Shown here one piece after another: positions 9,056 through 18,250 of a DNA stretch of 64,000 bases. Both the position numbers and the translations under genes were made by a program. The stretch's first letter is position 1, and the number at the start of each line of letters is the position of its first letter. The DNA comes from Veillonellaceae bacterium DNF00626 (GTDB lineage Bacteria > Bacillota > Negativicutes > Veillonellales > Dialisteraceae): assembly GCA_001553355.1 (NCBI GenBank), contig KQ960853.1, positions 49,796 through 113,795 of the forward strand, written 5' to 3'. A model generated the notes under the pieces. That model was not told the DNA's origin and did no database searches. It saw nothing but the letters and a program-made list of their open reading frames with translations.

Positions 9056-9904
9056 TTATTCTTTTTTATCTTGATGCACAACAAGTTGCGGATAGGGGAT
9101 ATCTATGCCGGCAGCGTCAAAGGCTTCTTTTACTTTGATATATAAATCGGTCCGCGTTTCGTAGTATGTTTTCCGTTCTACTGCCGGTCGAACATAAATT
9201 TTTATGCTATTTTCTCCTAAGGCATCTACATACATGGGTAATTTGTCTTTGTTCAAGACTCTTTTGTCTTCGTGAAATATTTGTTTAATCAATCTGAGGC
9301 AAGCATTTAAATCAGTACCATAGCCTACGTCAAAGGTAAATTCTATATTTCTTACATCATATTGGGAGTAGTTTTTAATAACGCTGTTGGTAAGTGTGGA
9401 ATTAGGCATAGCGATAAGTTGATTCCCTAAGGTAGCTAATTCGGTATACATGATGCGAATATTTTTTACTTCGCCTTCGTTATCACCAATTTTGATAAAG
9501 TCGCCTACTTTAAAAGGGCGGAAAATTAAGATAAAAATACCTGATGCCACGTTTCCTATATTATCTTTCAAGCCTAAGGCAATAGCGAGTCCGATACCGC
9601 CAAAGGCAGCTGCCAATGTCGCTGCAGAAACACCCATGGTAGATAGTGCCATGATGATAACGATAGCCAAGCAGAAGAAATAAATGATCTCCACGATAAA
9701 ACTATTGGCAGAGTGATCGATGTCACTCTTATTAAGTAATTTTTCTACCACTTTTCGGATGTGCCGGCAAATAAAATAACCGATACATAAAATAATAAAT
9801 CCTTGAGCGATATCAATGCCTTTCGTGAATAAAAATTCTTTCCCTTGTTCTATTAATTGCCCGGTAAAGGTAATTTCATCGGAAATAAGCCCTTTTCCTA
9901 TCAT
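9056..9904 (-). CDS. mscS: MscS-family small-conductance mechanosensitive channel
   Basis: Inner-membrane pressure-release channel, 282 residues, close to the Escherichia coli MscS length. Three hydrophobic segments are visible. The pore helix and following loop read AATLAAAFGGIGLAIALGLKDNIGNVASGIFILIFRPFKVGDFI, with the typical Gly/Ala packing, followed by the soluble beta domain. It lies 15 bases downstream of folD and is probably in the fhs-folD-mscS transcript. Confidence 0.92.
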   Translation of the reverse strand: MIGKGLISDEITFTGQLIEQGKEFLFTKGIDIAQGFIILCIGYFICRHIRKVVEKLLNKSDIDHSANSFIVEIIYFFCLAIVIIMALSTMGVSAATLAAAFGGIGLAIALGLKDNIGNVASGIFILIFRPFKVGDFIKIGDNEGEVKNIRIMYTELATLGNQLIAMPNSTLTNSVIKNYSQYDVRNIEFTFDVGYGTDLNACLRLIKQIFHEDKRVLNKDKLPMYVDALGENSIKIYVRPAVERKTYYETRTDLYIKVKEAFDAAGIDIPYPQLVVHQDKKE

Positions 9905-9919
9905 TCGCTTTGCCCCCTA

Positions 9920-10762
9920 TCATTTTTTTCTTTGTTGTTTTCCGGCTTTCACGAGTGATTCAATAACCATCGTGGTGGTCACTGATCCGACACCGCCCGG
10001 TACAGGAGTAATGTCTCCGGCTATTTCTTTTACATGTTCATAGTCTACGTCACCGACGGTAACGCCTTCTACTCGATTAATTCCTACGTCAATCACTACG
10101 GCCCCGGTGTTCACCATATCTGCGGTAAGGCTTTGAGGTCGACCTACGGCTACAATGATAATATCTGCTTTTTTTGTTATTTCTTTTATATTTTTCGTAT
10201 GGGAATGGCAAATCGTAACGGTGGCATTTCTATCTAATAGCATCTGTGCCACAGGTTTACCGATAACGTTACTTCGTCCCATAACAACAACTTTTTTCCC
10301 TTCGAGCTGAATTCCATAGTAATCTAATATTGCCATAACCGCACGTGGTGTGCATCCAAAAAGTCCTTCTTTGCCGGTAAATAATCGACCGGCGTTGGTC
10401 GTGGTCAATCCGTCAATATCTTTATCCGGATCGATGCACTTAATTATTTCTTCTGCTCTCATTCCTTTAGGCAAAGGCATCATGGGCAAAATTCCCGTCA
10501 CGGTGTTGTCTTGATTCAGTTCTTCAATCAGTTTTTTTACGTCGTCTTCTGTGGCATCTTCTGATTTTTCATAAATCTCACTTCGTATTTCATAATTTTC
10601 TGCCACTTTCATCATAAATCGGGCATACATTTGTGACGGTTTGCTATTTCCGATTAATAAGATAGCCAGTTTTGGAATAAATCCTTCTTTTTTGCTTTCT
10701 GCTATTTGTTTTTTTAGTTTTTCTTCCAGTGCTTTGGCTGTTTCTTTTCCATCAAGTATCAT
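9920..10762 (-). CDS. folD: Bifunctional methylene-THF dehydrogenase / methenyl-THF cyclohydrolase
   Basis: Interconverts 5,10-methylene-, methenyl- and 10-formyl-tetrahydrofolate with NADP. The 280 residues match the family. Visible signatures are PSQMYARFMMKVAE (active-site Tyr-Lys region), DKDIDGLTTTNAGRL, and the nucleotide-binding VVMGRSNVIGKPVAQMLL, ending with ITPVPGGVGSVTTTM. It lies 9 bases after fhs. With Fhs it supplies 10-formyl-THF for the two purine formylations encoded by purN and purH in this window. Confidence 0.97.
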   Translation of the reverse strand: MILDGKETAKALEEKLKKQIAESKKEGFIPKLAILLIGNSKPSQMYARFMMKVAENYEIRSEIYEKSEDATEDDVKKLIEELNQDNTVTGILPMMPLPKGMRAEEIIKCIDPDKDIDGLTTTNAGRLFTGKEGLFGCTPRAVMAILDYYGIQLEGKKVVVMGRSNVIGKPVAQMLLDRNATVTICHSHTKNIKEITKKADIIIVAVGRPQSLTADMVNTGAVVIDVGINRVEGVTVGDVDYEHVKEIAGDITPVPGGVGSVTTTMVIESLVKAGKQQRKK

Positions 10763-10771
10763 ACAATCTCC

Positions 10772-12439
10772 TTAAAATAATCCGGTAATATGACCGTCAT
10801 CGTCTACATTAATATTTTCTGCTGCCGGCATTTTGGGAAGTCCGGGCATAGTCATCACTTTACCGGTAATTACCACCACAAATCCGGCACCGGCAGCTAT
10901 CCTACATTCTCTTACATGAAGGGTAAATCCTTCTGCCGCTCCTAATTTGGTGGGGTCATCCGAGAAGGACGCCGGTGTTTTAGCGATACAAACGGGTAAA
11001 TCGGCATAGCCCATGTCTTCTATCTGTTTCAGTGCTTTTTCTGCATCATTCTCGTAAACTACGTCTTTAGCACCATATATTTTTGTAGCAATGGTTTCTA
11101 TTTTCTTTTTCAAGCTTTGATCTAATTCGTATAAAGGCTGATAATGACTTTCTTCTTCCATTGCGGTAAGCACAGCTTTTGCCAGAGCTTCTCCGCCATG
11201 TCCTCCTTCTGTGAATACAGTGGCTTTTTCCATGGGTACTCCGACTTTTTCACAAGCCTCACGAATGATATTTATTTCTTCTTCCGTATCGGTAGGGAAT
11301 AAATTCAATCCTACGACAATGGGAACTCCAAATTTTTTCAAATTGGAAATATGACGCAGCAAATTGGGCAGTCCCCGGCGTAAGGCATCTGTGTCCGGAA
11401 TAGATAATTTTTCTTTGGATACACCGCCGTTCATTTTCAGAGCTTTCACTGTGGCCACTAAAACCACAGCATGAGGTGTCAAATGCGCATAACGACATTT
11501 GATATCAAAAAATTTCTCTGCACCTAAGTCAGCACCGAAACCCGCTTCTGTTACTGTATAATCGGCTAAATGTAAGGCTGTTTTTGTTGCCATAACGGAG
11601 TTACATCCGTGTGCAATATTGGCAAATGGCCCGCCATGAATGAATGCCGGCACATGTTCTACGGTTTGCACCAAATTCGGTTTCAATGCGTCCTTCATAA
11701 GTGCTGCCATAGCGCCTTCTGCATGCAAATCTTTGGCACGTACCGGTTTATTGTCATAGGTATATCCGATAATAATTTCTCCAAAGCGATGCTTCATATC
11801 TGAAATAGAATTCGCAAGGCAAAGAATCGCCATCACTTCTGATGCAACGGTAATATCAAATCCGCTTTCTCTCGGTACGCCATTTGCTTTGCCTCCTAAG
11901 GCAATCACAATATGCCGCAGTGTACGATCATTCATATCCATTACGCGATTCCATACCACTCGACGGGGATCAATACCGAGCAAATTTCCTTGTTGGATAT
12001 GATTATCCACCATTGCGGCTAAAAGGTTATGTGCTGCTGTGATAGCATGAAAATCACCGGTAAAGTGAAGATTAATATCTTCCATAGGAACGACTTGCGA
12101 ATATCCGCCGCCGGCAGCACCGCCTTTAAGTCCCATGCAAGGGCCTAATGATGGTTCACGCAAACAAATCATGACTTTCTTTCCCAATTTGGTCAATGCC
12201 TGTCCTAATCCGACCGTGGTCGTCGTCTTACCTTCTCCGGCAGGTGTCGGTGAAATAGCTGTAACTAAAATAATTTTCCCTGCTTTTCTTTCTAAGACTT
12301 TTTGTATAAAGGGTAAGGAAATTTTTCCTTTATACCGTCCATATCTTTCTATATTTCCTTCGTCAATACCTACCATCTTTCCTATTTCCTCGATAGGTTT
12401 CATTTCCACTTGTCTTGCAATTTCAATATCACTTAACAT
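10772..12439 (-). CDS. fhs: Formate--tetrahydrofolate ligase
   Basis: ATP-dependent synthesis of 10-formyl-THF from formate. The 555-residue protein carries the P-loop TPAGEGKTT at residues 65-73 and long stretches typical of the family, such as [37 protein letters not shown] and [21 protein letters not shown]. It heads the fhs-folD-mscS unit. An extended -10 lies about 40 bases upstream. Confidence 0.97.
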   Translation of the reverse strand: MLSDIEIARQVEMKPIEEIGKMVGIDEGNIERYGRYKGKISLPFIQKVLERKAGKIILVTAISPTPAGEGKTTTTVGLGQALTKLGKKVMICLREPSLGPCMGLKGGAAGGGYSQVVPMEDINLHFTGDFHAITAAHNLLAAMVDNHIQQGNLLGIDPRRVVWNRVMDMNDRTLRHIVIALGGKANGVPRESGFDITVASEVMAILCLANSISDMKHRFGEIIIGYTYDNKPVRAKDLHAEGAMAALMKDALKPNLVQTVEHVPAFIHGGPFANIAHGCNSVMATKTALHLADYTVTEAGFGADLGAEKFFDIKCRYAHLTPHAVVLVATVKALKMNGGVSKEKLSIPDTDALRRGLPNLLRHISNLKKFGVPIVVGLNLFPTDTEEEINIIREACEKVGVPMEKATVFTEGGHGGEALAKAVLTAMEEESHYQPLYELDQSLKKKIETIATKIYGAKDVVYENDAEKALKQIEDMGYADLPVCIAKTPASFSDDPTKLGAAEGFTLHVRECRIAAGAGFVVVITGKVMTMPGLPKMPAAENINVDDDGHITGLF

Positions 12440-12478
12440 ACTTTTCTCCTATTCCATTTTTACTACTTCCATGTATAA

Positions 12479-12487
12479 ATTATATCA
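12479..12487 (-). promoter_or_regulatory. Extended -10 promoter before fhs
   Basis: On the minus strand TGATATAAT (TATAAT at 12484-12479 with a TGn extension) lies about 40 bases before the fhs start. No good -35 is seen, which is tolerated for extended -10 promoters. Confidence 0.5.
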
Positions 12488-12508
12488 TAAATACGACTAT
12501 TTCTCGTA

Positions 12509-12547
12509 AAAACAAAGAAGTGACCTCACTTAAGAGATCACTTTTTA
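12509..12547 (-). terminator. Terminator after the PBP gene
   Basis: Stem AGTGATCTC/GAGGTCACT (12519-12527 with 12534-12542) followed on the minus strand by a T-rich tail. It ends the cca-PBP unit immediately after the PBP stop codon. Confidence 0.75.
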
Positions 12548-14512
12548 TTATGGGCTAAAATAGACTTTCACCGCATCGCCTTTTTTCACAATTACACCGG
12601 GACGCGGTATCTGCCTATCAGCAGTACCTGTACCTTCCGGTCTAAAGCCTAAACCGGCATCACTCAGCCATTCTCCTACATCACGCATCGATGAACCATA
12701 AAAATTGGGGAGACGAAATTCTTTGACATCATTTCCGGGTACACGAGGCAAATTCCTCCGATGATCCACGCCATGTCCACCGGTATGTTTTTCTTCCAGC
12801 ACCGGTATTTTAAGATACCTCATAATATGTTCCATTACTTCTTTGAATACCGGAGCTGCCACTTGCCCTCCGTAGTAAACACCACGGGGATTATCCAATA
12901 CGACCAAACAAACAGCACGAGGATCTTCCGTAGGGCCAAAGCCACAAAACGATGCTATATGTTCATTTTTCAAATATCCACCGGATATCGTATTAATTTT
13001 TTGTGCCGTTCCCGTTTTACCACCCATATGATATCCCGGAACCTTTGCTTTATTACCGCTGCCTTCAGAGATTTCCTTTTCCATCATATCTTTTACTTGA
13101 TCTGCCACTTCTTTATCGACAGGCTCCCCTGCGGTTTCACTATGATAGGTTTTATAATCGCTACCGTCCGGATTTCTAATGGCTGCTAAAATATGAGGCT
13201 TCACCATTTGTCCGCCATTGGCCAACGCACTATATGCCTGTACCATTTGCAAAGGCGTCACCGCAATCCCTTGTCCGATGGACATGGTAGCAATATCTAT
13301 ATCTTTCATGTCTTTTTCTTGAAATAAAATACCTGATGCCTCTCCGGGTAACTCAATCCCTGTTTCCTTTCCAAAGCCAAAGGCCCTCGCGTATTTCGTC
13401 AAATTCTCAGCACCCATAAGAAGACCGATATGCGCACAACCCGTATTAAGAGAATATTTGATAATATCCACCATACGAACATTACCATACGAACTGTCAT
13501 CCCAATTACGGATAGCATGCCCGGATGCCCATACTGCACCGGGATCAGTCCATACTATATCTGTTGTATATGACCCGGATGCCAATGCCGCAGCCGCAAT
13601 AATCGGCTTAAAAGTAGAGCCCGGTTCATAGACATCCACTACCGCTCTATTTTTAAAACTGTCATCAGGAAATTCGTTAAACTTATTAGGATCATAAGTC
13701 GGTCGATTGCAAAGCGCCAAAATATCCCCGTTCTTTGGATCCATAACTATAATAATGCCCCCTTGGGCTTTCGTAGACGCCATAGCCCGATCCAATGCAC
13801 GTTCAGCATAAAACTGTATATTTTCATCAATAGTCAAATAAACTGACCTTTTTTCTTCCGGTTCTTTCTGATTGACCGATGAACGCAAAATCGGATTCCC
13901 TTTTGCATCGGTAATGACTTTATATTGACTTTTTTCTCCACCAATATAAGACTCCATAGATTTTTCCATGCCGCTTAAGCCGATATCATCAATCCCGACA
14001 AACCCAAGTACATTAGCTAATAGTGGCCCGTTAGGATAATATCTCCGACTTTCATGAACAAAACCAAACCCCACTTGCCATTTATTTTCTTTCAATAACG
14101 CCTCTACTTTATCTGAATCTTCCGGATCCATCAATCGCGCAAGCCATACAAAACTGCTGTCTGCATTTAGCTTTTTTTCAATCTTTTCGGCATTTTCTTT
14201 CAGCAAGGGCGCCAATGCTTTAGCTATCACTTGTCTATCGCCTTTAATCATTTGCGGATCACAATAAAATGATTTCACCATAGCAGAAAAAGCCAATTTT
14301 TTCCCATTTCGGTCATAAATTGTCCCACGAGGTGAATATAATGTTTCTACGCCATTAGCTTGAGCATACAGCCGTTGAACGTACCGATCATGATCGATAA
14401 TTTGTATATAAAAAAGTCGTCCTATCAGCATAAGACCAATAAAAGAAAATATAACTAAAATTATCGCACTTCTTTTTCTGAGTATTCCCTGTCTATTGAT
14501 TCGTTTCTTCAT
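12548..14512 (-). CDS. Class B penicillin-binding protein (FtsI/SpoVD type) with PASTA domain
   Basis: Membrane-anchored D,D-transpeptidase that crosslinks peptidoglycan, probably at the septum. I place the start at the ATG at 14512, preceded by AGGAGA; the in-frame codon at 14551 lacks an SD. This gives 654 residues. A helix at about 15-36 anchors it. A PBP dimerisation domain (with SPRGTIYDRNG) precedes the transpeptidase, with S299 in GSTFK, SLN at 354-356 and KTG at 499-501. A single PASTA repeat ends the protein (about 590-654). It overlaps the cca end by 20 bases. No mur or mra genes flank it, so it is detached from a dcw cluster. It could be either the divisome FtsI or a SpoVD-like paralogue. 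Confidence 0.92.
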   Translation of the reverse strand: MKKRINRQGILRKRSAIILVIFSFIGLMLIGRLFYIQIIDHDRYVQRLYAQANGVETLYSPRGTIYDRNGKKLAFSAMVKSFYCDPQMIKGDRQVIAKALAPLLKENAEKIEKKLNADSSFVWLARLMDPEDSDKVEALLKENKWQVGFGFVHESRRYYPNGPLLANVLGFVGIDDIGLSGMEKSMESYIGGEKSQYKVITDAKGNPILRSSVNQKEPEEKRSVYLTIDENIQFYAERALDRAMASTKAQGGIIIVMDPKNGDILALCNRPTYDPNKFNEFPDDSFKNRAVVDVYEPGSTFKPIIAAAALASGSYTTDIVWTDPGAVWASGHAIRNWDDSSYGNVRMVDIIKYSLNTGCAHIGLLMGAENLTKYARAFGFGKETGIELPGEASGILFQEKDMKDIDIATMSIGQGIAVTPLQMVQAYSALANGGQMVKPHILAAIRNPDGSDYKTYHSETAGEPVDKEVADQVKDMMEKEISEGSGNKAKVPGYHMGGKTGTAQKINTISGGYLKNEHIASFCGFGPTEDPRAVCLVVLDNPRGVYYGGQVAAPVFKEVMEHIMRYLKIPVLEEKHTGGHGVDHRRNLPRVPGNDVKEFRLPNFYGSSMRDVGEWLSDAGLGFRPEGTGTADRQIPRPGVIVKKGDAVKVYFSP

Positions 14513-15989
14513 GGCGTCTCCTATAACGCATAGCAGCATCACAAAGCACATCTGCTTGATTTTCTAAACTTCCATTTTGTACGCGGTGAAGTAAATTTTT
14601 CATTCCTTCCCCTACTTGATTTCCCAAAGCATCAATCGTTCTTTCATCATAATGAAGTTCCTTCGTTATCACGGGCATTTCTTTGCATAATTCAAGCATA
14701 TACGCCCTTAAATCATTTTGATGATCAATTTGCACCGGTTCTTTCCCGGTTCCAATGGCATCTGCTCGGCACACTTCCCCTAATTGCTCAATCGCTTCTT
14801 TCATATCTTCAAGAGAAATAAATTCTCCACTTCGTGCCATTTGTCTAAGCCATTTTATCACATTTGCTTCCGGCACATGAGCATAATAATGATATCTCAT
14901 ATGATTTCTAATCAACCAAGTCACTCGTCTCACAAAAGACTTCGGCATCTCCCACCGTGATAAAAGAGCCTGCGCCATATCAGCGCCTACTTGATCATGC
15001 CCATAATCCGTATATCTACCTACACGAATAGCACGCACCCCGGGCATTCCTTTTCCTACATCATGGAGCAGTGCTGCCCATCGAAGTACCAAAATCGGTG
15101 GCACCGCTTCCATCGTACGCAGCGCATGATACCAACCGTCAAATTCATGATACTCTTTTTCCTGTGGTAAATCTACTAAATGAGACAATTCAGGCAAAAT
15201 ATCCACATAAGAAATATGCCCATTTCTCCGTATCATACATTGACATTCATTAAGTCCCGTACGAACGAGCAAATCCATCCCCCTTGCAGAATGATTCGTA
15301 AGAAGAAGTTTTCCCACTTCCTCACGAATACGTTCCAATGAAAGACCTTTCACCCGATCAAACGCTTTGGGAAACGCCGCAACGATTTCCTTATCTGCCA
15401 TAAAATCCAGTTGCCCTAAAAAACGACAAGCCCGAAACATACGAAGTGCATCTTCCCTAAAACGCTCTACTGCATCACCTACTGCACGTAATTTTTTATT
15501 TTCTAAATCCTCTACACCATGAAAATAATCATAGATGACACCATCTTTATCTACTGCCAATGCATTGACGGTAAAATCCCGACGACTTACATCTTCCCTC
15601 AAACTATGAGCAAATCTCACTTCTTCCGGTCGATGACTATCTTCTCCGTACATCTCACTGCGAAATGTAGTGACTTCATACATGCCATGATTCATCACCA
15701 CGATAAGCGTACCGAAGCGCCGACCTTTTCCATCAATAACACGCCAATTTCGCCGTGCCATGACCTCCGACACTTCATCCGGTGTCGCCACTGTCGTGAT
15801 ATCCCAGTCATGAGGAATTTCCCCTAAAAGCAAATCACGAACACAACCACCCACCACGTAAGCTTCAAAACCATCTTCTTCCAGCGCACGCAAAATAGCC
15901 CGTGCACCGGGATCTATTCTCCCCACACAGGCCTCTTTCTTCCGATTTTTATTTTCTTCTTTGCTAAATAGTTGCTGAATAAACCGCAT
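14493..15989 (-). CDS. cca: CCA tRNA nucleotidyltransferase / poly(A) polymerase family protein with HD domain
   Basis: Predicted to add or repair the 3' CCA of tRNAs. The start is the ATG at 15989 with GGAG 8 bases upstream; an in-frame GTG at 15998 overlaps that SD. About 498 residues. The nucleotidyltransferase head shows YVVGGCVRDLLLGEIPHDWDITT with the DxD metal site, then RRDFTVNALAVD and a neck region. A C-terminal HD hydrolase-like domain follows (LLHDVGKG). One encoded tRNA in this window already carries CCA, so repair may be a main role. A poly(A) polymerase cannot be excluded from sequence alone. Confidence 0.9.
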   Translation of the reverse strand: MRFIQQLFSKEENKNRKKEACVGRIDPGARAILRALEEDGFEAYVVGGCVRDLLLGEIPHDWDITTVATPDEVSEVMARRNWRVIDGKGRRFGTLIVVMNHGMYEVTTFRSEMYGEDSHRPEEVRFAHSLREDVSRRDFTVNALAVDKDGVIYDYFHGVEDLENKKLRAVGDAVERFREDALRMFRACRFLGQLDFMADKEIVAAFPKAFDRVKGLSLERIREEVGKLLLTNHSARGMDLLVRTGLNECQCMIRRNGHISYVDILPELSHLVDLPQEKEYHEFDGWYHALRTMEAVPPILVLRWAALLHDVGKGMPGVRAIRVGRYTDYGHDQVGADMAQALLSRWEMPKSFVRRVTWLIRNHMRYHYYAHVPEANVIKWLRQMARSGEFISLEDMKEAIEQLGEVCRADAIGTGKEPVQIDHQNDLRAYMLELCKEMPVITKELHYDERTIDALGNQVGEGMKNLLHRVQNGSLENQADVLCDAAMRYRRRHEETNQ

Positions 15990-16335
15990 GATAACCACTC
16001 CATAAATACAAATCCATCATAAACGATTTTTCACTACGGTGCAAGAAAATAGAATAACAATACCAAAAACACAAATTCTTACTAAATTATCCAATGGTAA
16101 TACGCTTGCGCCAAAATATAAAGACCATCCGTGATATTTCAGCTACCAATTAAATCTATCATCAAATCAATATTTACTTCATACGTGCCAAAAAACGATC
16201 TGCGAAATAGAAAATTCCATATACATGACGCCTGCAAAAATACATATGCATATGATAACCGCTAATGTTAAAACTCTATTTATCGACTCACAAAAAAATC
16301 GCCTGTCCCTTTCGACAAGCGATTTTCCATTTTTA
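15990..16335. other. Intergenic region between maeA-type gene and cca
   Basis: 346 bases, very AT-rich. The malic enzyme terminator occupies the left end (16290-16327). Elsewhere I found no convincing promoter pair, RNA structure or reading frame with an SD; the cca promoter must lie here but is not obvious. Confidence 0.5.
16290..16327 (-). terminator. Terminator of the malic enzyme gene
   Basis: Stem AAATCGCTTGTC/GACAGGCGATTT (arms 16297-16308 and 16314-16325, one G-T pair) followed by T7 on the minus strand. Confidence 0.85.
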
Positions 16336-17556
16336 TTAATCTTGATACTGTTTCGGAAGTTCCTTTACTCTTGCTACCCCTGTTTCTATGGCAGCTTTGG
16401 CAACGGCTTTCGCCACAACATGCGGTACTCTTTCATCAAATACATCAACCACCACATTTTCCGGTGTCAATTCATCATCAGAAAGAAGATTAGCCAATGC
16501 ATGAGCAGCTGCAATTTTCATCGGTTCATTAATTTGCCTTGCGCGTACATCAAGTGCACCGCGGAAAAGTCCGGGGAACACTGACGAATTATTCACCTGA
16601 TTCGGCATATCACTTCGACCTGTGCCGAAAACGCGTACGCCTAATTGCTTAGCATCTTCTGCCATCATTTCCGGTATCGGATTTGCCATAGCGAAAACGA
16701 TACTGTTTTCCGCCATTTCTTGAATCGCTGCTTTCTCCTTATCTCCAAAAGCACCCGGAGCGGAAATAGCCAAAAGCACATCAGCGCCTCTTACTGCATC
16801 GCCAAAATCACCCGTCCGTCCTTCCGGATTAATTTTATCAACCAACACTTTCTGTACACGATTAAGTCTGCCATCATCATGGAGAATACCATGGCTGTTA
16901 AGCATCGTCATATGCTCATTTTTCACACCGGTTTCCAAGAGAAGCTGTGCAATAGCTGTTCCGGCAGCACCGGCACCGGAAACTACCACTTTCACATCTT
17001 CCATATTCTTCTTAACAAAACGAAGAGCTCCGATAACAGCTGCTACTGCTGCAATGGCTGTACCGTGCTGATCATCATGGAATACAGGAATATTCATGCA
17101 AGCCTTCAATTCATCTTCCACGTCATAACATTTAGGCGATGAAAAATCTTCCAAATTAATTCCTGCAAAAGATTTTTCCAAAATTTTAATAGTACGAACA
17201 ATTTCATCTTTATCTTTCGTATCAAGAACAATCGGAATAGCGTCAATATTGCCAAAACGCTTATACAAAGCACATTTACCTTCCATGACAGGCATAGCTG
17301 CTGCCGCTCCGATGTCACCCAAGCCCAATACTCTTGTACCATCGGAAATAACAGCTACTACATTGCCTCTCCAAGTCAATTCCAACGATTTATCTTCATC
17401 ATCTTTGATAGCTAAACAAGGTGCTGAAACCCCCGGTGTATATACCACAGCTAAATCATGACGATCCTTCATATCAAGACTCAAATCAGTCTTAATCATC
17501 TGATGCTTTTCCTCACGAAGCGCCATCGCTTCTTGCTTCAATTTTTCGGTATTCAT
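16336..17556 (-). CDS. NAD(P)-dependent malic enzyme
   Basis: Oxidative decarboxylation of malate to pyruvate. Using the ATG at 17556 after AAGGAAGG, the protein has 406 residues, the size of short bacterial malic enzymes without a phosphotransacetylase domain. Landmarks are VVYTPGVSAPC, VISDGTRVLGLGDIGA, the metal-binding NLEDFSSPKC, FHDDQHGTA, and the dinucleotide-binding VVSGAGAAGTAIAQLL. It is transcribed alone, with its own terminator. The family contains both NAD and NADP enzymes and I cannot tell which cofactor is used. Confidence 0.95.
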   Translation of the reverse strand: MNTEKLKQEAMALREEKHQMIKTDLSLDMKDRHDLAVVYTPGVSAPCLAIKDDEDKSLELTWRGNVVAVISDGTRVLGLGDIGAAAAMPVMEGKCALYKRFGNIDAIPIVLDTKDKDEIVRTIKILEKSFAGINLEDFSSPKCYDVEDELKACMNIPVFHDDQHGTAIAAVAAVIGALRFVKKNMEDVKVVVSGAGAAGTAIAQLLLETGVKNEHMTMLNSHGILHDDGRLNRVQKVLVDKINPEGRTGDFGDAVRGADVLLAISAPGAFGDKEKAAIQEMAENSIVFAMANPIPEMMAEDAKQLGVRVFGTGRSDMPNQVNNSSVFPGLFRGALDVRARQINEPMKIAAAHALANLLSDDELTPENVVVDVFDERVPHVVAKAVAKAAIETGVARVKELPKQYQD

Positions 17557-17648
17557 TTTATACCTTCCTTTCTTACAACCATTTCGACACAAACTTATGC
17601 ATTACGATATTTATTATACCACATTTATTTTATTCGATATAGTTATCT

Positions 17649-18239
17649 TTATTTTAATTTTCGTAATTCTTCTACCATGGCACGCAACGCCCGTCCGCGA
17701 TGAGATATTTCATTCTTCTCTTCCATGGATAACTCCGCCATTGTTTTTCCCTTTTCCGGTAAATAAAACAATGGATCATAACCAAATCCACCATTTCCTT
17801 TTTCAAAATCGCGAATCACGCCATAACATTTTCCCTCGGTGGTAATTTCTTTTCCATCAGGAAATACTACCGCTATCACGCATTCATAATGTCCCTTTCT
17901 ATCATCTCCTTGGTAAGATTTTAATCGTTCTACCAACTTTTTATTATTCGCCTCATCATCCCCGTGAACGCCGGCATAACGAGCCGAATAAATCCCGGGT
18001 TCATCTTTTAGTACATCGGCGATAATACCGGAATCATCAGATAGCACCGGCAGCTGAACAGCTTTCATATAATAATGCGCTTTCTGAAGAGCATTCTCTT
18101 TAAATGTTTCCCCTGTTTCCGCCGGATCCGGTACATCGGAAATATCAGAAACAGGAATCGCTTCCCAACCGATTTCAGCTAAGCATTCTTTCAGTTCTCT
18201 TATTTTTCCTTGATTGTGAGTAGCTAATACTAATTTCAT
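17649..18239 (-). CDS. rdgB: XTP/dITP pyrophosphatase (RdgB/HAM1)
   Basis: House-cleaning enzyme removing deaminated purine nucleotides (dITP, XTP) before they enter DNA or RNA. The 196 residues show VLATHNQGKIRELKECL at the N-terminus, the active-site VLSDDSGIIADVLKDEPGIYSARYAG, and GNGGFGYDPLFYLPE, ending SHRGRALRAM. It lies 11 bases after the 491-residue protein gene and is likely co-transcribed with it. Confidence 0.96.
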   Translation of the reverse strand: MKLVLATHNQGKIRELKECLAEIGWEAIPVSDISDVPDPAETGETFKENALQKAHYYMKAVQLPVLSDDSGIIADVLKDEPGIYSARYAGVHGDDEANNKKLVERLKSYQGDDRKGHYECVIAVVFPDGKEITTEGKCYGVIRDFEKGNGGFGYDPLFYLPEKGKTMAELSMEEKNEISHRGRALRAMVEELRKLK

Positions 18240-18250
18240 TTATATCTTGC